Below, piece after piece: positions 7,149-14,730 of a DNA stretch of 64,000 nucleotides. Source of the DNA: Aureimonas sp. ME7 (GTDB lineage Bacteria; Pseudomonadota; Alphaproteobacteria; Rhizobiales; Rhizobiaceae); NCBI RefSeq assembly GCF_903970965.1, contig NZ_CAJCKW010000011.1, forward strand, positions 1 to 64,000. The letters are read 5' to 3'. The notes beneath the pieces were generated by a model that made no database searches, was not told where the DNA came from, and saw nothing but the letters and a program-made list of their open reading frames with translations. A program made the translations under genes and the position numbers. Numbering within the stretch: position 1 is the first letter of the stretch; every line of letters begins with the position of its first letter.

Positions 7149-7829
7149 TCAATTCGATGCGTCGGATTCGAGCGTTTCGGCGGGCGCCGCGCGTTCGAGC
7201 GGCGTGACGCGGAACGTCACCTTCTCGTCCTCCTGCTCCATGGCGATGCCAAGGCCCGCCTCTCGCGCCAGAACCAGCGTGTAGTAGGGCTGGATCGCAT
7301 GGGCGTCGATCGATTCGGGCGCCGCGTCCCCGGCCAGAAGCTCGCGGAACTTGGCGGGCACCCGCAGCGGCTTGCCGGTCGAGGTGATGGTGAAGCGCGG
7401 CGCGGGCTCCAGCGCCTCGATCTCGACCTGCACCTCCCGCCCGCGCGGTACCGAGGCGTTGGCCACCAGCATCAGGTTCAGCACCAGCTTGGCGATGTTC
7501 TTCGCCACATAAGCCCGCTCGCCGCTCCAGGACAGGTTGGCCTTCTCGAAGCTCATGAAGCCTTCGGCCACCGAGCGAGCGTCGCCCATGTCGATCTGCG
7601 CGCTGGCCGAGCCGGATGCGCCATAGGCGATCCGGGCAAACTGAAGCTTGGCCACCGCACTTTTCGTCGAATTGCGGACGAGCGCCATCGATTCGGGATC
7701 GTCCGGCATGTCGTCCAGGAGCTCCAACCCGCTCTGGATCGCGCCGACCGGCGAGATGATATCGTGGCAGAGGCGGCTGGCCAGAAGCGCGGCGAGATCC
7801 GGCGCGGAAAGTTCGGGCAGGTTCGTCAT
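7149..7829 (-). CDS. chpT: Histidine phosphotransferase ChpT
   Basis: This 226-aa protein carries the phosphorylated histidine in the helix ASRLCHDIISPVGAI (His22) within a DHp-like helical hairpin. A degenerate, non-ATP-binding Bergerat-like domain follows (about residues 95-205). ChpT passes phosphate from the hybrid kinase CckA to CtrA and CpdR. It lacks the ATP-binding N and G boxes of true kinases, as expected. The location one gene away from ctrA fits. The start at 7829 places the H-box at the usual distance from the N terminus. Confidence 0.93.
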   Translation of the reverse strand: MTNLPELSAPDLAALLASRLCHDIISPVGAIQSGLELLDDMPDDPESMALVRNSTKSAVAKLQFARIAYGASGSASAQIDMGDARSVAEGFMSFEKANLSWSGERAYVAKNIAKLVLNLMLVANASVPRGREVQVEIEALEPAPRFTITSTGKPLRVPAKFRELLAGDAAPESIDAHAIQPYYTLVLAREAGLGIAMEQEDEKVTFRVTPLERAAPAETLESDASN

Positions 7830-8084
7830 CGGCGATCCGTTTGGTTAACGCGGCGTGAAAATTCGTATGGCATCCGGCCTAACATGGGTTCGGGCGCGTC
7901 CGCGAGCCCGCAGCGGACGGCTATCGATTTTCGCCGACGGCGTGGCGCGAAGGGAACACGCCCTCCCCGATCGAGAACCCCTTCCGCGTTAGCAAAGCGG
8001 AAACCATGACGCGCGCAAATTGGGGATCCGAGCGGCATCCCGTCGCCGTTCGGCGCATCCCGAGCTTTCGGAAGGATTCGAACG

Positions 8085-8681
8085 ATGAACCGCATGATCC
8101 GGCAGATCCGCCGTTTATCGCTGGCTGCCCTTGCCGCCGCCGCGCTTCCCGCGCTTGGCCTCGGCCTCGCGCCCACCTCCGCCCTCGCCCAGCAGAGCGA
8201 CGGATACTCGATGGACGAGATCGTCGGCGAAGGGCACCGCTTTTTCGGCGCGACGTCCGGAGGCTTGGCGACCGTGATCGAACGCGCCTTCCAGCAGCGC
8301 GGCCTGCCCAACGGCTATATTCTCGGCGAAGAGGGTTCGGGCGCCTTCATAGGCGGCCTGCGGTTCGGCGAAGGGACGCTGTTTACGAAGAACGCTGGCG
8401 AGCATCGCATCTTCTGGCAGGGCCCTTCCGTCGGCTTCGATGCCGGCGGCGACGGCGCGCGCACCATGATGCTTGTCTACAACCTCCCCTCCGTGGAAGG
8501 TGTCTATGGACGCTACATCGGCATGAGCGGCAGCGCCTATCTCGTCGGCGGTGTCGGGATGACCTTTCTTCAACGCGACTCGATAACGCTCGTGCCCATT
8601 CGCACCGGCCTCGGCGCACGCCTCGGCGTCAACATCGGCTATCTCAAGCTGACGCCCACCTCGACCTGGAACCCGTTCTGA
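8085..8681 (+). CDS. eipA: Envelope integrity protein EipA (DUF1134)
   Basis: This 198-aa periplasmic protein has a signal peptide ending SALAQQ (about residue 36). Its DUF1134 domain shows FFGATSGGLATVIERAF, GEGSGAFIGGLRFGEG-like turns and VYGRYIGMSGSAYLVGGVG-type glycine-rich strands. In Brucella, EipA is needed for envelope integrity and virulence and its promoter is reported to be bound by CtrA. Here it lies next to chpT, divergently transcribed across a 255-bp spacer that contains one TTAA half-site at 7845-7848 but no full CtrA box. It may thus be tied to cell-cycle control. Confidence 0.9.
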   Translation: MNRMIRQIRRLSLAALAAAALPALGLGLAPTSALAQQSDGYSMDEIVGEGHRFFGATSGGLATVIERAFQQRGLPNGYILGEEGSGAFIGGLRFGEGTLFTKNAGEHRIFWQGPSVGFDAGGDGARTMMLVYNLPSVEGVYGRYIGMSGSAYLVGGVGMTFLQRDSITLVPIRTGLGARLGVNIGYLKLTPTSTWNPF

Positions 8682-8832
8682 GCCTCACGCCCGTCCGGCC
8701 CTAGGCCACAGACCCGACCTGGCGTAAGACTGGCGCATCGGGGCGATCGCCGGTCGCGCCCGAACGGGGAGCCGAGGGGCTCCTCGCGGTTTCGCGCGAG
8801 ATCGGGATTTCGCCCAGCATGCCGAGGTGTTC

Positions 8833-9822
8833 ATGATCGCCACCGCCCTTGTGTTCGCGCTCGGCGCCCTGGTGGCTTCGCTGGTCGCTCTCCTGTTCGC
8901 GCCCATCGTGTGGACCAACGCCCAGCGCCTCGCCCGGCGCGAGTTCCAAGCCACGATCCCGGTCGCGGTTCGCGAGGTGCAGGCGGAAATCGATGCCGTT
9001 CGGGCCGAGAGCGCGTTTGAGCTGCGGCGCGAGGCGATCCGCCACCGGTCCGCGCTGGACGCATCGGTGCGCGAGCGTGCGGAAGCCGGGCGCACGATCC
9101 TTCAGAACGGCCAGCTCCTGGCTCGCCAGTCGGAATTGGAAGAGACGATCCTGGAAGCCGGCGCGAAGGCGCAAGCGCTCGACGAGCAGCTTCAGCTTCT
9201 GACCGGCGAGCGCAACTCGCTCGCCGAGACGCGCCAGGATCTGCGCCAGCGGTTGGACCGTCGCGAGGCGGAGTTCCAGGCCCTTTCCGGCAAGCATCAG
9301 GCGCTGAGCGAAGCCTTCGACGAGCAACGGTTTCGTCTGGCGACCGCCGAAACACGCATTCTGGAAATGGGCGCCGCGCTTCGGCCTGAGCCGAAGCCGG
9401 AGGTCGCACCACCGAGAGTCGACCCCGCGCCCGCCCCGAACGCGCCTCCCCCGGCCGCCGAACGCCGCCCGGACCAGCCGTCGGGAAGCAGCCGCCTGCG
9501 CGCAGCGTTGTCGAAGGGAAGTGACATCAAGCCGCCGACCGGCACGGAGAGCCACGCCGAGATTCGCGAGCGCGTCGGCGACATCGCCGCGCGCGTGATC
9601 CATCAGCAGATCAAGGCGGAAGGGCCGGACTCCAAGGTCGCCCGTATCATCGCGGCGGCCCCTCCGGCCGATCCGAACGCCACCGAGCCGCTTCTGGCCG
9701 ATCGGGTCCGCCAGTTGCAGGCCGAGGACGCAGCGGGCGCCAAGGCCGTCAGCCCGCCGCCGTCCCCGCGCTCTCCGAAAAAAAATGGTGGAGGGCGATC
9801 GCGGCGGACGTCGCCACGTTGA
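8833..9822 (+). CDS. Membrane-anchored coiled-coil protein of unknown function
   Basis: This protein of about 329 aa has one N-terminal membrane segment (about residues 2-24, ALVFALGALVASLVALLFAP). A long Glu/Arg/Gln-rich coiled coil (about 35-180) follows, then a Pro/Ala-rich linker (185-225) and a second helical region containing HAEIRERVGDIAARVIH. It resembles a family of hypothetical proteins found in Hyphomicrobiales but I know no function. The ATG at 8833 was preferred to a GTG two codons earlier. Its last 74 bp overlap, tail to tail, the convergent methyltransferase gene, which is unusual. A structural role at the inner membrane is a guess from topology. Confidence 0.75.
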   Translation: MIATALVFALGALVASLVALLFAPIVWTNAQRLARREFQATIPVAVREVQAEIDAVRAESAFELRREAIRHRSALDASVRERAEAGRTILQNGQLLARQSELEETILEAGAKAQALDEQLQLLTGERNSLAETRQDLRQRLDRREAEFQALSGKHQALSEAFDEQRFRLATAETRILEMGAALRPEPKPEVAPPRVDPAPAPNAPPPAAERRPDQPSGSSRLRAALSKGSDIKPPTGTESHAEIRERVGDIAARVIHQQIKAEGPDSKVARIIAAAPPADPNATEPLLADRVRQLQAEDAAGAKAVSPPPSPRSPKKNGGGRSRRTSPR

Positions 9823-10663
9823 GACTGTCCAGCCCCGGCGCCATCGCGATCCGCACCGGCTGGCAGCGACGCATCACCTCGCGCTCCAAACCCTCACCTT
9901 CCGCCCCGAGAAACAGGGCACGGGGTCTCTCACGCCCCATGTTCCGAAGCTCCGTCGGCCCCGAAGGCGACAGCGCCAGACATTGGAATCCCTTCCCTTC
10001 CAGCATGGCGACGAGGCCGGACGCCGTCCCGCCGCGCGCGAACGGCAGGGTCAGAACGGTTCCGACCGAGACCCGGATCGCCTTGCGATACAAGGGGTCG
10101 CATGCGCGCTCGTCGAGCAGCACAGCGCCGGCACCGAACGCTGCGGCGTTGCGGAAGATCGCACCCATGTTGTCGTGGTTGGAAATGCCGCAGGCGACCA
10201 CCACCGTGCCACCTGTCGCCGCCGTAGCATCCAGTGCCGCATCCGCGTCTCGCTCGGCCGTCGCCGCGTCGGTCTCGGCCAGCGCCATCACGCCGCGATG
10301 GACATGAAAGCCGGCGATCGCGTCGAACACCTCGCCTTCGACCTGGTAGATCGGAACATCCGGATTCAACATCCTCAGGCGCGGCAACAGGTTGGCCACA
10401 CGCGCACGCAGGAGAAGCAGGCTGACAGGACGAAAGCGGGTGGAGGCGAGAAGCTGGTCCAGAACCACACTCCCCTCCGCGATGAACCGCCCCTGCCGGC
10501 TCCAGTCGCGCTCGCGAACCGCGCGGTAGGCCTCGATCCGGGGATCGTGCGGATCATGGATGTCGATCAGCCGGGGCTGCCCGTTCGAGCGATCGTGCAA
10601 CGCCGCTTCCTCTTCCATCGCCGGTTCGATATTCCTCGCCGCGAGCCGCTTGGTCCGGGCCAT
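9749..10663 (-). CDS. TrmH/SpoU family RNA 2'-O-methyltransferase
   Basis: This protein of about 304 aa has an N-terminal substrate-binding region (GRFIAEGSVVLDQLL, HVHRGVMALAE). Its C-terminal SPOUT knot has the three signature motifs: GISNHDNMGAIFRNAAAFGA (motif 1), LFLGAEGEGL (motif 2) and LDSLNVATSAAIALHHF (motif 3). These enzymes methylate ribose in tRNA or rRNA; the exact target is not evident. An ATG at 10663 (MARTKRL) was chosen; a TTG at 10696 and an ATG at 10618 are possible. It overlaps the convergent coiled-coil gene by 74 bp and diverges from a small secreted protein gene. Confidence 0.88.
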   Translation of the reverse strand: MARTKRLAARNIEPAMEEEAALHDRSNGQPRLIDIHDPHDPRIEAYRAVRERDWSRQGRFIAEGSVVLDQLLASTRFRPVSLLLLRARVANLLPRLRMLNPDVPIYQVEGEVFDAIAGFHVHRGVMALAETDAATAERDADAALDATAATGGTVVVACGISNHDNMGAIFRNAAAFGAGAVLLDERACDPLYRKAIRVSVGTVLTLPFARGGTASGLVAMLEGKGFQCLALSPSGPTELRNMGRERPRALFLGAEGEGLEREVMRRCQPVRIAMAPGLDSLNVATSAAIALHHFFSESAGTAAG

Positions 10664-10728
10664 GGACCGCAGTACCACCCTCGAGCGTGTGAGCAAGCGA
10701 TTTGGCCGGCCCCCGTTTCGAAGATGCG

Positions 10729-11031
10729 ATGCCGACCCGTTTCGGGAAACTGCTGATCACGCTCGCTTGCCTCGCGACAGTGGGCGGCGCGGACGCCGCC
10801 CCCGTCGCACCGACGCAGCCGCCGCTCGACGAGATCCAGCGCTCGGTTCGCGATGCGATTCGACGTCGAGGCTTCTGGTGCGCTGGCAACGTTTCCATCG
10901 AGCGCCCTCAAGGGAATGATGGGACGCAGGCCGTTCGCGTGATCTGCGGGGACGCCGATCAGCAAGCGTCCTACGATGTGCGGATCGACGCATCGCATCT
11001 CGATGTGAGGGAAGTCTGGGACGACCGTTGA
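10729..11031 (+). CDS. Small secreted protein of unknown function
   Basis: This 100-aa protein has a signal peptide (KLLITLACLATVGGADAA, cleavage about residue 24). A compact mature part contains two cysteines (FWCAGN and RVICGD) likely to pair. The rest reads as a small alpha/beta domain (YDVRIDASHLDVREV). I do not recognise a family. The ATG at 10729 directly precedes the positive n-region of the signal peptide. It sits between the divergent methyltransferase and a convergent GGDEF gene. Confidence 0.65.
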   Translation: MPTRFGKLLITLACLATVGGADAAPVAPTQPPLDEIQRSVRDAIRRRGFWCAGNVSIERPQGNDGTQAVRVICGDADQQASYDVRIDASHLDVREVWDDR

Positions 11032-11045
11032 TCCCCGGCCGGCCT

Positions 11046-11828
11046 TCAGGCGCTGGCCGGAAGGGGCATGGGAATGACCTTGCCGCCGCGGGCGCCGTCC
11101 GCGTCGACGCACATGTTGCGTCCCTCGCGCTTGGCTTCGTAGAGCGCTGCATCGGCGCGGGCGAAGGCCGCCATGACGCTTCGATCGCCGATCTCCGACA
11201 AACCGACGCTGACCGTCACATGCAGTTCGGGGGGCAAGGGCGAGCCGCCGAGCCGCGCGACGCTCCAGCGCAGCCGCTCGGCGATCTCCATCGCCTCTTC
11301 GCGGCTCAATTGCTGCAGCGTGACGGAAAACTCCTCGCCGCCGATCCGGCCTGCGAAATGGGGCGGCTTGAGAAGCCCGTTCAGCGTGCGCCCGACCTCC
11401 GCGATGACGTAGTCACCGACGAGATGGCCGTAGGTATCGTTGATGCGCTTGAAGTGGTCGATATCGAGAACGAGAAGGGTCGCTCGGGCCGTGACGCTGC
11501 GCGAGCGCTCCAACGTCGCGAAGAAGCCGCGACGGTTGAGAAGGCCGGTCTGGACGTCGGTCAGCGAGAGAGCCTCGAACTGCTCCTTCAGCCGGAAGAG
11601 TTTCAGGTTGGCATGCGCCAAAGCGCTCAGGAACAGGGCCGACATCGCCGACGCCGTGAACGTCGTCTGGATCAGGGACGGCCAAAGGCGATCGGGCTGC
11701 GTATAAAGGTTGATCGCGGCATCCACCGCATCGGTGGCAAGGGTGATCCCAAGCGTTGCGAGGAGAACCTTGACCACCATCTCCCGACGGCTGCGGATCA
11801 CGGCGAGATTGGCGAGCATGTTCTTCAT
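11046..11828 (-). CDS. Membrane-bound GGDEF diguanylate cyclase
   Basis: The protein has about 260 aa from the chosen start. Two N-terminal hydrophobic segments (VVKVLLATLGITLATDAV and LIQTTFTASAMSALFLSALA) are followed by a linker helix and a GGDEF domain. That domain contains DVQTGLLNRRGFF, LDIDHFKRINDTYGHLVGD and the active-site loop RIGGEEF. The residues five before the loop are not RxxD, so the product-inhibition site is absent. It should make c-di-GMP at the inner membrane. Starts at 11858 and 11885 are also in frame; 11828 puts a Met just before the first membrane helix region. No sensor domain longer than the membrane hairpin is present. Confidence 0.88.
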   Translation of the reverse strand: MKNMLANLAVIRSRREMVVKVLLATLGITLATDAVDAAINLYTQPDRLWPSLIQTTFTASAMSALFLSALAHANLKLFRLKEQFEALSLTDVQTGLLNRRGFFATLERSRSVTARATLLVLDIDHFKRINDTYGHLVGDYVIAEVGRTLNGLLKPPHFAGRIGGEEFSVTLQQLSREEAMEIAERLRWSVARLGGSPLPPELHVTVSVGLSEIGDRSVMAAFARADAALYEAKREGRNMCVDADGARGGKVIPMPLPASA

Positions 11829-11941
11829 GGGAAAGGATTCCGAGCGAGTGCCCATCATGCCGAACGTTCGTTGAAATCGTCTCAATCACGAACGGCGAAA
11901 CGGCAGCCGGATCCTGGAAAAGCTGAGCCGTGATGGGAAGC

Positions 11942-12016
11942 TGGTACGCCCAAGGGGAATCGAACCCCTGTTTGCGCCGTGAGAGGGCGCCGTCCTAACC
12001 GCTAGACGATGGGCGC
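11942..12016 (-). tRNA. tRNA-Glu (CTC anticodon)
   Basis: Read on the minus strand, the acceptor GCGCCCA pairs with TGGGCGT (one G-T). The D arm begins TCGTCTAGCGGTTAGGAC, the anticodon stem GCGCC/GGCGC encloses loop CTCTCAC with anticodon CTC, and the T arm is AGGGGTTCGATTCCCCT. CCA is encoded at 11944-11942. Confidence 0.96.
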
Positions 12017-12107
12017 GTGCCAGTGATCGGGGATATAGCCGGAGCGTTTCGGCATGGCAAGGGGGTTTCTCGCCCGAAAGCTTGGAACCCGCTCGGGCAT
12101 GGGTGCG

Positions 12108-12470
12108 TCAGGAGCCGTCCGGATCCAAACGGATGCGCGAGATCAGGGTGCCCGTGGATGGGTTGAAAACCACGAGCTCCTGGAACCCCTCCGGCGCATC
12201 GACCACCACGAGCGCTCGATCGGGCGAAATGCCCGTCGCGAGCGTCACGCGGCCGCCCAACGGAATCGGCAGGAGCGCGGCGACAGGTGTCGTGGGGGCC
12301 TCGGCGTCCGAGCCTCTCCCCCCGGAGCGATAGACAACCGCGCTCAGAACCGCGATAAGCCCGACGAACAAGACGGCGATGGACAGTGCCAGAAGGCGAA
12401 CCATCTTGCGCCGCACCTTTTCGAAGGCGGGATCCTGAGGCAGTCCGCTGGGCTCGTTGTTGGCTGTCAC
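12108..12470 (-). CDS. Small membrane-anchored protein (DUF6476-like)
   Basis: This protein of about 120 aa starts at a GTG (12470). It has a charged N terminus (LPQDPAFEKVRRKMVRLL), one membrane helix (about residues 25-47, LLALSIAVLFVGLIAVLSAVVY) and a C-terminal periplasmic part that looks like a short beta domain (GGRVTLATGISPDRALVVVDA). I associate this layout with DUF6476 proteins found next to rluD in Hyphomicrobiales, from memory. The start is divergent from rluD with 29 bp between start codons. An upstream extension to 12539 would overlap rluD and is less likely. Confidence 0.7.
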   Translation of the reverse strand: MTANNEPSGLPQDPAFEKVRRKMVRLLALSIAVLFVGLIAVLSAVVYRSGGRGSDAEAPTTPVAALLPIPLGGRVTLATGISPDRALVVVDAPEGFQELVVFNPSTGTLISRIRLDPDGS

Positions 12471-12499
12471 TTGGTTTTCTTGCGCCTTTGGAGTTTCGA

Positions 12500-13525
12500 A
12501 TGTCGTTCGTTGGTACAGGCGCGGGGGAACGCGGGGCAAGTGCGTTCGTGGTCGGCGACGAGGATACCGGCCGGCGGCTGGACCAGTTTCTGGCAGCAGC
12601 GCTCGGCGGCGAGCTGTCCCGGTCGCGCATCCAGGCCTTGATCGAGGCCGGACAGGTTGCGATCGACGGCCACGCCGCCCTAAGCCCCAAGCGCAAGGTC
12701 GCGGCGGGCGAAACCATCGCGCTTCAGGTGCCCGAGCCCGAGGCCCCCGATCCGACGCCGGAGAACATCGCGCTCGACATTCTGTTCGAGGACGAGCATC
12801 TCGTGGTGCTCGACAAGCCGGCCGGCCTCGTAGTCCATCCCGGTCCCGGCAACTGGACGGGTACCCTCGTCAACGCCCTTCTCTTCCATTGCGGCGACAC
12901 GCTGTCGGGCATCGGCGGCGTCAAGCGCCCGGGCATCGTCCACCGGCTCGACAAGGATACGAGCGGCGTCATGGTGGTCGCCAAGAACGACGCGGCCCAC
13001 CGTTCGCTCGCTGCCCAGTTCGCGGCGCACGGGCAGGACGGGCGGATGGAGCGCGCCTATCAGGCCGTGGTTTGGGGCATCCCCTCGCGCCCGAACGGCA
13101 CGATCGAAGCGGCACTCGGGCGCTCCAACTCCGATCGCACCAAACGAACCGTCGTACCGGAAGGCCGCCCGGACGCGCGCCATGCCGTGACGCATTTCGA
13201 AGTGCTGGAGCGGTTCGGGGTGGAAGGGGCGAACGCCTCGCTGATCGCCTGCATCCTGGAAACCGGCCGCACGCATCAGATCCGCGTGCACCTCAGCCAT
13301 ATCGGGCATCCGCTGATCGGGGACGACGTCTACGGCGCCCATTTCCGCACCAAGTCGCGCAAGCTCGGCGAGGTCGGCGCCGACGTGGAAGCCTTCGGCC
13401 GGCAGGCGCTTCACGCCTATCGCCTCGCCTTCGAGCATCCCGCCACCGGCGAAGCGATGGAGTTCGAAACCGAGCTTCCGGCCGATATGGAGGAACTCGT
13501 GGAGAGCCTGCGGCGTTTGGGCTGA
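12500..13525 (+). CDS. rluD: 23S rRNA pseudouridine synthase RluD family
   Basis: This 341-aa enzyme has an N-terminal S4 RNA-binding domain (RRLDQFLAAAL...LSRSRIQALIEAGQVAIDG) and a catalytic domain. The active-site aspartate is in HRLDKDTSGVMVV (about D151). LDIL-type strands (LFEDEHLVVLDKPAGLVVHPG) and the C-terminal GRTHQIRVHLSHIGHPLIGD motif are conserved. RluD-type enzymes modify helix 69 of 23S rRNA, with RluA/C paralogues hard to separate by eye. GGAG lies 8 nt before the ATG. The downstream rpoH is in the same direction but has its own upstream region. Confidence 0.92.
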   Translation: MSFVGTGAGERGASAFVVGDEDTGRRLDQFLAAALGGELSRSRIQALIEAGQVAIDGHAALSPKRKVAAGETIALQVPEPEAPDPTPENIALDILFEDEHLVVLDKPAGLVVHPGPGNWTGTLVNALLFHCGDTLSGIGGVKRPGIVHRLDKDTSGVMVVAKNDAAHRSLAAQFAAHGQDGRMERAYQAVVWGIPSRPNGTIEAALGRSNSDRTKRTVVPEGRPDARHAVTHFEVLERFGVEGANASLIACILETGRTHQIRVHLSHIGHPLIGDDVYGAHFRTKSRKLGEVGADVEAFGRQALHAYRLAFEHPATGEAMEFETELPADMEELVESLRRLG

Positions 13526-13736
13526 CACCGACGCGGCGCAAAGCTTGGCTTCCTCGCGGAAGACGCCGCCGACGTCCTCATCAGGTGAACGAAATGTAAC
13601 CTTCGTTTGCCCACGAAAAACCGTGCAATTCTGGCATTGCGTTCCCATATGTCATCTCGATGGGTCGTGCCTTCGGGGCGGCTCAGGGCCGGCCGGCTTC
13701 TGCGAAGAAGCGGTCCAGGCAGAAGGAGGGTTTCAT

Positions 13737-14648
13737 ATGGCGAAAGCCAACCTACCCAGCATCGCATCCAGCGAAGGCGGCCTCAGCCGCTATCTCGACG
13801 AGATCCGCCGCTTTCCGATGCTGGAGCCGCAGGAAGAATACATGCTGGCCAAGCGCTATGCCGAGCACGACGATCGTGCGGCGGCGCATCGGCTGGTGAC
13901 GAGCCATCTGCGCCTCGTGGCGAAGATCGCGATGGGCTATCGCGGCTACGGCCTGCCGATCGGCGAAGTCGTGTCGGAAGGCAATGTCGGCCTGATGCAG
14001 GCGGTCAAGCGCTTCGACCCGGAGCGGGGTTTCCGTCTGGCGACCTATGCGATGTGGTGGATCAAGGCTTCGATCCAGGAATATATCCTGCGGTCCTGGA
14101 GCCTCGTGAAGATGGGCACCACGGCCAACCAGAAGCGCCTGTTCTTCAACCTGCGCAAGATGAAGAGCCGCATTCAGGCGCTCGACGAGGGCGACCTGCG
14201 CCCCGATCAGGTCGAGCAGATCGCCACGCAGCTCGGCGTCAGCGAGGACGAGGTCGTTTCGATGAACCGTCGCCTGTCGGGCGACGCTTCGCTGAACGCG
14301 CCGATCCGCGCGACCGAGGGCGAGTCGGGCGAGTGGCAGGACTGGTTGGTGGACCAGTCGGAGAGCCAGGAGGATATCCTGGTCGAGCAGGACGAAATGC
14401 AGCAGCGTCGTGGCATGCTCCACCGCGCGATGGACGTCCTCAACGACCGCGAGCGCCGCATCTTTGAGGCGCGCCGTCTTGCCGAAGATCCGCTGACGCT
14501 GGAAGCGCTGTCCGGCGAGTTCGACATCAGCCGCGAGCGGGTGCGCCAGATCGAGGTGCGCGCCTTCGAGAAGGTTCAGAAGGCGGTGCAGGACACGGCG
14601 GAGGCTGCTCGCCGGCAGCTTCGCGTCGTCGAGGAAGCCCACGCCTGA
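13737..14648 (+). CDS. rpoH: RNA polymerase sigma factor RpoH (sigma-32)
   Basis: This 303-aa sigma-70-family protein has the RpoH-box NQKRLFFNLRKMKSR (about residues 130-144), which distinguishes heat-shock sigma factors. Region 2 (HLRLVAKIAMGYRGYGLP, GLMQAVKRFDPERGFRLATYAMWWIKASIQEYIL) and region 4.2 (LEALSGEFDISRERVRQIEVRAFEKVQKAV) are complete. It directs heat-shock gene transcription. AGGAGG is 7 nt before the ATG. Hyphomicrobiales often carry two rpoH genes; only one is visible here, so rpoH1 or rpoH2 cannot be decided. A strong terminator follows. Confidence 0.96.
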   Translation: MAKANLPSIASSEGGLSRYLDEIRRFPMLEPQEEYMLAKRYAEHDDRAAAHRLVTSHLRLVAKIAMGYRGYGLPIGEVVSEGNVGLMQAVKRFDPERGFRLATYAMWWIKASIQEYILRSWSLVKMGTTANQKRLFFNLRKMKSRIQALDEGDLRPDQVEQIATQLGVSEDEVVSMNRRLSGDASLNAPIRATEGESGEWQDWLVDQSESQEDILVEQDEMQQRRGMLHRAMDVLNDRERRIFEARRLAEDPLTLEALSGEFDISRERVRQIEVRAFEKVQKAVQDTAEAARRQLRVVEEAHA

Positions 14649-14677
14649 CGCGTGGGCTTGCCTGCCCGTATCCAACG

Positions 14678-14709
14678 AAAAAGGCCGGTCTTTCGAGACC
14701 GGCCTTTTT
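14678..14709. terminator. Bidirectional terminator between rpoH and the convergent membrane protein gene
   Basis: The 8-bp perfect stem GGCCGGTC / GACCGGCC (14683-14690 and 14697-14704) has a 6-nt loop. It is preceded by five As and followed by TTTTT, so it can serve both strands. Confidence 0.92.
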
Positions 14710-14730
14710 CATGTGTCACTTCCGTCGAGA

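Noticed and set aside
13526-13736. Sigma-32 type promoter or RNA thermometer upstream of rpoH
   Set aside because: CCCATATG resembles a heat-shock -10, but no CTTG-type -35 lies at the right distance and no convincing hairpin covers the AGGAGG site.
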